From Neocallimastix lanati (nom. inval.) (lineage: Eukaryota; Neocallimastigomycota; Neocallimastigomycetes; Neocallimastigales; Neocallimastigaceae): DNA of 64,000 nt. Of this stretch, positions 30,690 through 41,901 are shown in pieces (position 1 is the stretch's first letter; each line of letters starts with the position of its first letter). The DNA lies in contig JACVTC010000011.1 of assembly GCA_016946835.1 (NCBI GenBank), positions 1,797,501 through 1,861,500 of the forward strand, read 5' to 3'. A program made the position numbers and the translations under genes. Below the pieces are notes generated by a model, which saw only the letters and a program-made list of their open reading frames with translations, had not been told where the DNA came from and made no database searches.

Positions 30690-31790
30690 ACTTAGCATCT
30701 TGACCTAATCGTTAAGGCCAAATTATCTTAAAATTCTGACAAGGTGATAATTTTATTATTGACCTATTTTGTATCATCTAGACCTTTAGCCTCTTTGTTA
30801 AATATAATAAAATAGTACTATCAATTATCCATCTTGGTCCTTTTGTTTGACTAGTACTGGATGTATCATAGTGAATAGTATTGATATTAATATTACCTGA
30901 AAACTCTGTGAAAATTTCGTCTTTACAAAGAACATTTGAATCTTCTAATTTTTCGATTTTTCTAGTTTTTTTTACGTTATTGGATCGATAGTTTTTATTT
31001 CCTTTACTATCTTTTCTTTTTGGGTTTAAGAAGCATCCATCTGTAGTGTAACCATATTTATGGAAAAATTGTTAGAATTTTTTTTTTTTTTATTAGAATT
31101 ATTGCTAAATTTATATGAATATGGTGATTTACTGTGTATGATTCTAGTTACCAAAAGATTTTATGTGGTTCCATTATTATATTCAGTCCTTCTTATATCT
31201 TTATACTTTAATAAAAACACTTGTCAAAGTCATACGTTTTCATAATTGCTCAAAAATCTTAAATTCGACTAAAAGTGTTGGTTGGACTCCAAATCTGACG
31301 ATAATTTCAGCTGAAAATAGTATTTTTGCTTCTTCATTTAATTTTATTTTTACATATCTTTAAATTCCTTATTATTAAAGTTGAATAAATAAATAAATTT
31401 ATCCATATATAATTTAATGTTGTTTTCGGTTTCTAAAGTTTTAATTTGATATTAAATTTGATGTAATTTTGATGGCAAAAAATGAAAAAAATAGCTTTCT
31501 AATTGTTTTGTCATTTTATAGGTGATATCACACCCTTCAATAAGTTTAGCTGTAGTTGTATCTAAACTGCTTTTGATAATGGATTAGGAAGCACTATCTT
31601 GTTTAAGTTCATTTTCATTCTTTTCATCAATATCTATTTCAGAGTTTATAAAACAATGAGATCTAAAGCAGTTAGTGATGTTTAAGACCTCATTGTATCA
31701 TTTGGGGTATTTTAATGGAAATTTTGATAATTTGGTCTGATTATGACGTAAACTTTTGCTAAATTTTTCTTTAGCTTTGTTTAATCTTTT
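30690..31790 (-). mobile_element. Ty1/copia Gag-protease remnant
   Basis: Read on the minus strand from about 31620 to 31400, one frame gives the copia Gag core: SIIKSSLDTTTAKLIEGCDI, then TYKMTKQLESYF, and LYMDKFIYLFN. Near 31060-30990 a degenerate zinc-knuckle follows (HKYGYTTDGCFLNPKRK), then GNKNYRSNNVKK. At about 30840-30780 the start of the aspartic protease appears as PRWIIDSTI, where copia elements have WIIDSGA. The catalytic Asp is present but the following residues are altered, and stops and frameshifts are frequent. Integrase, RT and RNase H are absent from the expected downstream side, so this is a deleted relic. Confidence 0.75.
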
Positions 31791-33759
31791 AATTAAATTT
31801 TTAGTATTTCTTAATCAAAAATTGGAAATTGTTCCACATTTTCTTCAATGTTGTCTCTTCTTTATATTGGAATATAATTTTGTTTAATTAATTTATTTAT
31901 ATTTGATTATATGATTATTACAAGTAAGAGAATATTACGTTTTTTAACAAAATATAATTAATAAAATAAGTTTGATAATAACTAAGATTGATAATAACTA
32001 TTTAATAACTGTCTAATAATTAATATATTAATATTTTGGTAAATTAATAACAGTACATAATGTATAATTATAATGCAGCTAATACTTAGTATATATAATA
32101 TTAAGATTACCATAATAAATTGTAAAAAAAGATTGATTTAAATAAATATTTCGATGAGGTAGTAAAAATACTCTCAATGATAATAGACTTAGCTTCGGTT
32201 CCATTGTCGTGATATATAGACAATTATAGAAAATTAAAAATTTAACTCTTGTATTAGCTCCTGTGGTAGCTAATACTGGATTTATAATACTAAAGAACTT
32301 TATTATAGATATAACATCTTCTATTATTATGAGATGAGATGATGGCACATTCAAGAGAGACGAAATTGTTTAAAAATTTATAATAAAAATGTGAAAATTT
32401 TAATGATTAACATTTACTTTAATAGTAAGATTTAATATATATTCTTGATAAACTTGTTTTTTAATAAATGATTTAAACATATAAATATAGGAAAATATAT
32501 TATAACTCTTTATCTTAATATTCTTTTTTAAATTCATATCCAGAGATCAACAAGTAGTACTGATTTAGTTTATATATATAATTAAAAGATTCATTTGTAT
32601 TTATAGAAAATTTTAAATTATATTTATAGACAATTTAAATATTTTATTTTTTTTTTTTTCTTTTTTAAATAAATTTTATTGAAATTTTAAATATTTATCT
32701 GTTTTTCATGTTTAAAAAATTAAAATTTTAAAATAAATATAACATTTTTCATTTTCATTCGATTTAAAAAATAAAAATGGAACCTTTATTAAAAAAGTTT
32801 TGATAAAGTGTTGAGGGTTATATTATAAAAAAAAAAAAAAAAAATAAAAAAAAAAGAATAAGAGAACATTTATTCATGGTCTTAAGACATGTTTATTTTC
32901 ACCATATTCACAAATTCCAGCAAGGACAAAACCTTGATTTTAATAATATTATATTAAGAAAAATCTAATCTAATATATCATTTTCCTTTTGAATTCGCAT
33001 AATTTTCTACATATTTCATTAATATTTTTTCTGTCGATTTTCTAATTTTTGAAACAAAATTACGAACATAAATTAGAGGTTCATTGTGGAACCAATTTTC
33101 ATTTTTCAAATAATACTGCTGAACTTTCAATTCCATTTGGTTTATGATTAGCTAATACAAATATATTTCCTTTTTGAAATCGTTTTTTATAAAATGATGT
33201 TGGAAACATATATCGAATTTCAAATTATTCTCAATGATTAATTTTTTTTTTCTTCATCCATCTTTTTCATCATTTTTTTTTTTTTTATGGTCAAGAATAA
33301 GATTAAGCAATATTAAAATTTCTTCTTAATTTTATGAAAAATATAATTTCTTATTCTTTTTTTTTTTTTTTTTTAATTTAATCTTAAATTCTATTAATCT
33401 AAAAAAAAAAAAAAACAAAGAAATTAAAAATTAAATTCAATTATTATTTTAAATAGCCTCATTCTTTAATTTTCTATAATAAATAGAATTTTTAAGAATA
33501 ATATTTATCTATTTTTTTATTATTTATAAAAATTTTGTTTATTTATTAAATCCTTAAAAAAAACAAAAAAAATTTTTTTTATACATATATATTAATTTTT
33601 TAAAATCATTATTAAATTTTTGATACAAATAAAATATTAATTAGAAAAGTTTAAATTAAAATTTAAACAATAAAAATTAAAAAATTTATTATTAAAAATT
33701 TATTTAATAAATAAAAAAATTTTTTTTAAAATATTTTTTTCCCACTATACTTTTGAACC
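31791..33759. other. Relic-rich AT region without an intact gene
   Basis: No intact gene is seen. A 91-codon minus-strand ORF at 32079-32354 begins MNVPSSHLIII and is less repetitive than chance ORFs here; it may be further retroelement debris but is not recognised. A second coding-like relic at 32890-33260 is listed separately. From 33280 to 33759 there are T- and A-tracts and the upstream region of the coiled-coil gene. Confidence 0.4.
32890..33260 (-). pseudogene. Frameshifted coding relic, family unknown
   Basis: On the minus strand one frame reads RFQKGNIFVLANHKPNGIES followed by SAVLFEK and a stop; at that point the +1 frame continues as NWFHNEPLIYVRNFV, SKIRKSTEKILMKYVENYAN, SKGK. Further on a third frame reads GFVLAGICEYGENKHVL. 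The composition is protein-like and the frames hand over to one another, so a decayed gene is likely. I do not recognise it. Confidence 0.4.
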
Positions 33760-35226
33760 ATGTTAAAACTAAATACTTCTAAAGAAAAAGAAATACAGGT
33801 ATATACCTATAAATAATGAGTATTAATAATATATTTATATGATAACGTAAATATGTTCTCTATTAAACTAACATTTAATAATTATTTATATATGATATAT
33901 GTTATTGTTATATATTACATAAATAAAAGTCAAAAAGTGCAGTAAAATTAGAAAAAATATATAAGGAGGAAAATATTAATGATATTAAGAATGATATATT
34001 GATAAAACCTTCAAGTACAACTGATAGTAATATTGTAAATGGCATATATATATATTAGAGAAAATGTCATTTTTTTTAACATAAATAAAAGCGTAGTTAA
34101 AAGAAAAAAATAAAATAATATAAAATATGTGTAGAATAATAAAATGTTGACTAAATATTTAATATATTTATAATTTCTTTTTTCATGAATTTTTTTTTAT
34201 ATTGATTAGGAACCAGTTGAATTAAAAGATAAACTTCAAGAGTCCTACAGAATAATCCGAAAATTAAAAGAAAAATTAATAAATTCAGAGCTAAAGGTTC
34301 ATATATATTAATAAAAAGAGAAATTTTTTTTAACAGAATTTATGATTTATTATAAATATAATTAATCTATATTTAATTTTATTGTGTATGAATTATTAAT
34401 TATATAAATATATTTTTTATTTAACTATACTCAATGTGATTTATTTATGATATTTAATAAAATTAATAGTTTGAGAATAAATTGATAAGAGAGCAAGAGA
34501 AGTTTTATAATGCAGAGAAAAAAATATCACAATTAGAATATGAATTAGTTAACTCTAGATTAAACAGGCCAAAAGTAGTGAATATATTATAAATTAAAAA
34601 TAAAATTTTTTTTAATTTTTAAATAGTATATATTTTTTATTAGCTATTTGTATATAATAATAATAATTTATTTTTTTATAATTATCTTATTATATTTTTA
34701 AATTATATTTTTTATTATATTTTTAATATTATATTTTTTATATTATATTACGTACTGTTTCAATTTACCATTTTCATTATATAATGAATATTTTAACATG
34801 AAAAAAATCAACTTACAATAAAAAAAAAATAATAATTATTTATATATATTATTATTAAAAATTGTATTTTTTTTTTGGCTTTTTAATTCAAGAGTACTGA
34901 AAATCAAAATGATACAGGTATAAATTCCCTAATCAATTTAAAATCATCCATTGGGACTATAGAGAATCGTCATTCATTATCATCAACCTTATCACCAACC
35001 ATATTGGCACCACCCTCACTTTCTAAAATTAATCCTCCTCCTTCTTCTCATTTATCTTCGTCATTTCATACTAAACCTCCATTACCATCCAATCTATCGA
35101 AACCATTAGGTTCTATAAAATCTATTAATTCAACATCTTCTCCATTAATACGAGAAGCTTCTAATGATATTCTTCTTAATGACAATAGTACTAATATTAA
35201 TAATTTAAGTAAATCAACAGACATTA

Positions 35227-35278
<52 letters not shown>

Positions 35279-35636
35279 TATTAATAATAATACTTCTGGT
35301 AATAGTAATAATCTATTTAAATCCAATTCCTCTTCGTTATTGCAAAAACAACCATTCAATGGGACGACAGCAACAATTCATTATTTGGAGTTAAAATTGA
35401 ATGAAAAAGATAAAGAAATGTCAGTAATGAAGGATAATTATGAAAAAACAATTAAGAATTTAAGATCTAGTTTATCTAAAACTAAAATGGAAAGTGCCAT
35501 TGAAATATTTGAATTAAAGAATAGAATAAAAGGTAAATATATATATTTATATAAAAAATTAGGAAATAAATAAATAAAAAATATAAAATTATTATTTAAA
35601 ATCATTTTATTTGAAATTCTAGTAATTATTATTGCT

Positions 35637-35684
<48 letters not shown>

Positions 35685-36406
35685 TTTTAAATGATATTAT
35701 TTAAGAATTAGAAAACCAAATAGTAAATGAAGACGAATTCTCCATAGAAAAAAATTTTATATTTAATAATAATGATAATGATGGAAGAAAATCTTCTCTT
35801 TCATTATTATCCTCTAGTAGTTTAGATGGTGATGAAAATGAATTAGAAACTAAAAATGAGATATTATTTGAGAATGAAAATTATGAGGATTCAGAAGTAG
35901 TTATTAACAAAAAAAATACAGAAAATAGTGAAAACAGCAGTGATAATATCAATAGTGAAAATGATAATAAAGAAAATAATCAAGACCAAAAACATTTAGA
36001 TAGAGAAAATGAGAATAAAGATTTAATAAATAATTTAGAACAAAATTCAATGATGATATCAAGACCATCTTCACAAAAAATAGAAAAGAAAGAAAATACA
36101 AATGATTCAAAGAATGATGAGTCCAAAATGAATATTCATGGATCATTAACCATGTCTTCTTCTAAAACGAAAATATTAAAAAATAATAATAATAATCATA
36201 AACCACCATCTTCATTATGTTCAACGATATCAATAACTTCTTCACCATTATCCACGTCTAGAGTAACAACTCCGGAATTGAACAAAAATGGAAATTATCA
36301 ATTACAAATACAAAAATATAAGGCAAAAATTAAAAATTTGCAGGAACAATTATCAAATAAAAATCAACTTATATTGGAATTATCCATGCAGTTGTCAACA
36401 AAGTGA
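33760..36406 (+). CDS. Coiled-coil, Asn/Ser-rich protein, unknown function
   Basis: Six exons in one frame: 33760-33798, 33930-34034, 34210-34296, 34470-34574, 34893-35532 and 35706-36406, giving 558 aa. The N-terminal third is charged and helical (LKDKLQESYRIIRKLKEKLI, then FENKLIREQEKFYNAEKK), typical of a coiled coil. The middle is Ser/Pro-rich (LSPTILAPPSLSKINPPPSS) with a poly-Asn run near 35230-35275. More coiled coil follows (YLELKLNEKDKEMSVMKDNY), then an acidic, Asn/Glu-rich stretch. The last 40 residues form another helix (QKYKAKIKNLQEQLSNKNQL). It could be a structural or scaffold protein, for instance of the cytoskeleton or flagellar base, but no family is recognised and the role is unknown. 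Confidence 0.75.
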
Positions 36407-36644
36407 AAAAAAAAATTATAAATTGAATATATCAAAAAAAAAAAAAAAAAAAAAAAGTATTAATAAATAAATAAATAATAACAAACAGCAAAAACTATAA
36501 TAATAATAAAAGATTTTACATTTATATTATTTAAGAATCATTTAAAATGATAATATATATTTATTTTGAAAAGAAATATAACAATCTTTATATAGTAAAA
36601 ATTTCAACATATTTATTACAAATTTAATTATAAAATAGTATAGA

Positions 36645-36691
<47 letters not shown>

Positions 36692-36784
36692 GAATTACCT
36701 TTAGATATAAAAATATATTATGCTAATATTTTTTCGAGTTAATTTTTTATTTTTTTTTTTTTATTATTTATTTTATTTTATTTT
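36407..36784. other. AT-rich spacer with ATA microsatellite
   Basis: 3' flank of the coiled-coil gene. It holds an (ATA)n run at about 36643-36689 and leads into the satellite array. No gene is seen. Confidence 0.6.
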
Positions 36785-39700
36785 ATTCAATCTGTACTTT
36801 ATATTTAATATTCTACTATTTATTTTATTTTATTTTATTCAATCTGTACTTTATATTTAATATTCTACTATTTATTTTATTTTATTTTATTCAATCTGTA
36901 CTATATATTTAATATTCTACTATTTATTTTATTTTATTTTATTCAATCTGTACTTTATATTTAATATTCTACTATTTATTTTATTTTATTTTATTTTATT
37001 CAATCTGTACTTATATTTATGTTTCTACTATTTATTTTATTTTATTTTATTTTATTTTATTCAATCTGTACTTTATATTAAATATTCTACTATTTATTTT
37101 ATTTTATTTTATTTTATTTTATTTTATTTTATTTTATTTTATTCAATCTGTACTTTATATTAAATATTCTACTATTTATTTTATTTTATTTTATTTTATT
37201 TTATTTTATTCAATCTGTACTTTATATTAAATATTCTACTATTTATTTTATTTTATTTTATTTTATTTTATTTTATTTTATTTTATTTTATTTTATTCAT
37301 TCTGTACTTTATATTAAATATTCTACTATTTATTTTATTTTATTTTATTTTATTTTATTTTATTTTATTTTATTTTATTCAATCTGTACTTTATATTAAA
37401 TATTCTACTATTTATTTTATTTTATTTTATTTTATTTTATTTTATTTTATTTTATTTTATTTTATTTTATTTTATTTTATTTTATTTTATTTTATTTTAT
37501 TCAATCTGTACTTTATATTAAATATTCTACTATTTATTTTATTTTATTTTATTTTATTTTATTTTATTTTATTTTATTTTATTTTATTCAATCTGTACTT
37601 TATATTAAATATTCTACTATTTATTTTATTTTATTTTATTTTATTTTATTTTATTTTATTTTATTTTATTTTATTCAATCTGTACTTTATATTAAATATT
37701 CTACTATTTATTTTATTTTATTTTATTTTATTTTATTTTATTTTATTTTATTTTATTTTATTTTATTCAATCTGTACTTTATATTAAATATTCTACTATT
37801 TATTTTATTTTATTTTATTTTATTTTATTTTATTTTATTTTATTTTATTTTATTTTATTCAATCTGTACTTTATATTAAATATTCTACTATTTATTTTAT
37901 TTTATTTTATTTTATTTTATTTTATTTTATTTTATTTTATTTTATTTTATTTTATTCAATCTGTACTTTATATTAAATATTCTACTATTTATTTTATTTT
38001 ATTTTATTTTATTTTATTTTATTTTATTTTATTTTATTTTATTTTATTTTATTTTATTTTATTTTATTTTATTTTATTTTATTCAATCTGTACTTTATAT
38101 TAAATATTCTACTATTTATTTTATTTTATTTTATTTTATTTTATTTTATTTTATTTTATTTTATTCAATCTGTACTTTATATTTAATATTCTACTATTTA
38201 TTTTATTTTATTTTATTTTATTTTATTCAATCTGTACTTTATATTTAATATTCTACTATTTATTTTATTTTATTTTATTTTATTCAATCTGTACTTTATA
38301 TTAAATATTCTACTATTTATTTTATTTTATTTTATTTTATTTTATTTTATTTTATTTTATTTTATTCAATCTGTACTTTATATTAAATATTCTACTATTT
38401 ATTTTATTTTATTTTATTTTATTTTATTTTATTTTATTTTATTTTATTTTATTTTATTTTATTTTATTCAATCTGTACTTTATATTAAATATTCTACTAT
38501 TTATTTTATTTTATTTTATTTTATTTTATTTTATTTTATTTTATTTTATTCAATCTGTACTTTATATTTAATATTCTACTATTTATTTTATTTTATTTTA
38601 TTTTATTTTATTTTATTTTATTTTATTTTATTTTATTTTATTTTATTTTATTTTATTTTATTTTATTTTATTTTATTTTATTTTATTTTATTTTATTCAA
38701 TCTGTACTTTATATTAAATATTCTACTATTTATTTTATTTTATTTTATTTTATTTTATTTTATTTTATTTTATTTTATTTTATTTTATTTTATTTTATTT
38801 TATTTTATTTTATTTTATTTTATTTTATTTTATTTTATTTTATTTTATTTTATTTTATTTTATTTTATTTTATTTTATTTTATTTTATTTTATTTTATTT
38901 TATTTTATTTTATTTTATTTTATTTTATTTTATTTTATTTTATTTTATTTTATTTTATTTTATTCAATCTGTACTTTATATTAAATATTCTACTATTTAT
39001 TTTATTTTATTTTATTTTATTTTATTTTATTTTATTTTATTCAATCTGTACTTTATATTAAATATTCTACTATTTATTTTATTTTATTTTATTTTATTCA
39101 ATCTGTACTTTATATTAAATATTCTACTATTTATTTTATTTTATTTTATTTTATTCAATCTGTACTTTATATTAAATATTCTACTATTTATTTTATTTTA
39201 TTTTATTTTATTCAATCTGTACTTTATATTAAATATTCTACTATTTATTTTATTTTATTTTATTTTATTCAATCTGTACTTTATATTAAATATTCTACTA
39301 TTTATTTTATTTTATTTTATTTTATTCAATCTGTACTTTATATTAAATATTCTACTATTTATTTTATTTTATTTTATTTTATTCAATCTGTACTTTATAT
39401 TAAATATTCTACTATTTATTTTATTTTATTTTATTTTATTCAATCTGTACTTTATATTAAATATTCTACTATTTATTTTATTTTATTTTATTTTATTTTA
39501 TTTTATTTTATTCAATCTGTACTTTATATTAAATATTCTACTATTTATTTTATTTTATTTTATTTTATTTTATTTTATTTTATTTTATTTTATTTTATTT
39601 TATTTTATTTTATTCAATCTGTACTTTATATTAAATATTCTACTATTTATTTTATTTTATTTTATTTTATTTTATTTTATTCAATCTGTACTTTATATTT

Positions 39701-40020
39701 AATATTCTACTATTTATTTTATTTTATTTTATTTTATTTTATTTTATTTTATTTTATTTTATTCAATCTGTACTTTATATTAAATATTCTACTATTTATT
39801 TTATTTTATTTTATTTTATTTTATTTTATTTTATTCAATCTGTACTTTATATTAAATATTCTACTATTTATTTTATTTTATTTTATTTTATTCAATCTGT
39901 ACTTTATATTAAATATTCTACTATTTATTTTATTTTATTTTATTTTATTCAATCTGTACTTTATATTAAATATTCTACTATTTATTTTATTTTATTTTAT
40001 TTTATTTTATTTTATTTTAT
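36785..40020. repeat. 3.2-kb compound satellite: about 40 cores separated by (TTTTA)n
   Basis: Each unit has a core near 36-40 bp, TCAATCTGTACTTTATATT followed by AAATATTCTACTATTTA, then a run of TTTTA pentamers. The core is highly conserved (mostly A/T at one position, occasional CATTCTGTAC), whereas the pentamer run varies from about 3 to more than 45 copies; the longest lies at about 38745-38963. From 39042 to 39441 eight successive cores are spaced by exactly 57 bp, indicating recent homogenisation. The left-most units (36785-37020) are more divergent. A related core, CAATCTGTACTTCATATTTATATTTCAAC, fills the left arms of both MULE copies further right. Confidence 0.97.
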
Positions 40021-40415
40021 ATACTTGTACTTTTATATTTATATTTCAATTATTATATTATATTCAAACTGTACTTTATATTCATATTCTTCTATTTAAT
40101 TTAATTTAATTTAACATATTATTATTATATATTTATATAAATATATCCATAAAATTAATATGAACAATAAAAAATAAACTTCTTTTTTCTTGTATTTTAT
40201 ATTTTATAATTTATTATATAAAATTGATATATATTTTTTCTTATTTTAATATAAAAAATGACACCTTATATATTATTTTATTTGTAATAAATATTTATGT
40301 GGTAAAATTATATATATTTAATAAATTATTAATAATTTTATTGTAAAAATGTCTCTATTATAATATTTTATTTTTATTATTATCATAATATTTATTTTCA
40401 TATCTTTAGAAGTAT

Positions 40416-40460
<45 letters not shown>

Positions 40461-40711
40461 TTTATTTTTTTTCCACAAAAAAGTATAATATATACTAAAT
40501 AAATAAAAAAAAATATTTAATTCATTTATTTATCAAAATAGATTTATATACATATATTAATTATAATTAATTTTAATTAATAATATTAGTATTAATTTTT
40601 AATTTTTTTTCTATTTTGTTTTTTTTTATCTGAAATACATAATAAAATATTATTATTATTAGTAAATTTTATTAATATTAATTATATATATTTTATAATA
40701 TATTGCCATGA
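40021..40711. other. AT-rich spacer between satellite and transporter gene
   Basis: 3' flank of the transporter (-). It contains a T-tract of more than 35 bases at about 40420-40457. No gene is seen. Confidence 0.55.
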
Positions 40712-41538
40712 TTATTTCCATTCTTCTAAACTAAGTTTAGTAATCCAAATTGTAGATATAATACCAAAAATAATAATACATATATCAACCATTTTTTCTG
40801 AAGATTTTTCTGCTACTCCACTATAATGTAATACTGCAGGATAGATAAACATTAATGGAATACAACAGAAACTACCAATAATTGAAACAAAATTATCAAG
40901 ATTAGAAGCTCCATAATATGAAATAAGACCTAAGCAACTTACAAATACAGCTCGAAATATATTTTTCATCCATTTTATAATTTTACTATTTTTACCAGTA
41001 TCTCTTTTACGATGGCGATGAACGTGATTAACACTACTGCTGTTACCATTAAGAGATGAATAAGATGAATTTGGTGTAATTCTACCACTTACTAATTCGT
41101 TATTTCCCTCAATATTTTTTTTATTTATTGTAATAGAGTTAAATGAATTAAGATTATTAAGACTACTGTTACTATTATTTGAAGATTGAAATAGTAGTTC
41201 GGAAGAACTTTTTTGATTCATTGACGCATAATTCATTTGAGCCCTTCTTTTTCTTTTTAAGCTAAATGATTTAAAGGGTCTTCTTCTAGGTATAAAAAGT
41301 GGTTCTACAATATGAATCCCTGAGTACAATGTAAGGGGGAAAGAAAAAACAATAGCTAATGTATATAATGCTCTAATGATAGTTCCAATAACAGAATCTG
41401 GAAAAACGTTCATAAAAATAATAGTATGAACCTATATAATAAAATTAAAAAAAAAAAAAAAAATAAAATTAAATAAAAAATTAATATTATTAATAAATAA
41501 AAAATATTGTAATTATTTAATATAATATTTTTAATAAA

Positions 41539-41612
<74 letters not shown>

Positions 41613-41831
41613 TTTATTTTATTTTGTTAATATATATTTACATCATCACCAAATATAAAATAGGAAAGACCACCAACGATGAACATAGCTAAAAATATAA
41701 TATACATACTATTCTTTAAAACTTTTGGGAATTTTTCTGGTTCTCTCATAGATCTTTGTAATGGAATAATTAAACCAATACCCTTTTAATTATTAAATAA
41801 ATAAATAAATATAATTAATTAATAAAAATAA

Positions 41832-41901
<70 letters not shown>

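Noticed and set aside
30690-30790. tRNA-like stretch (tgacctaatcgttaaggcc resembles a box A and D-arm)
   Set aside because: No box B, acceptor stem or anticodon arm can be drawn, and the stretch overlaps the copia protease relic.
35066-35359. 97-codon minus-strand Leu-rich ORF
   Set aside because: Antisense to poly-Asn and Ser/Pro-rich coding sequence of the coiled-coil gene.
36785-40020. CRISPR-like arrangement of conserved cores and variable spacers
   Set aside because: The variable parts are simple TTTTA runs of differing length, not unique spacers, and the genome is eukaryotic.
36785-40020. Telomere or subtelomere repeat
   Set aside because: TTTTA is not a known fungal telomere motif, the array is interrupted by cores, and ordinary genes lie on both sides.
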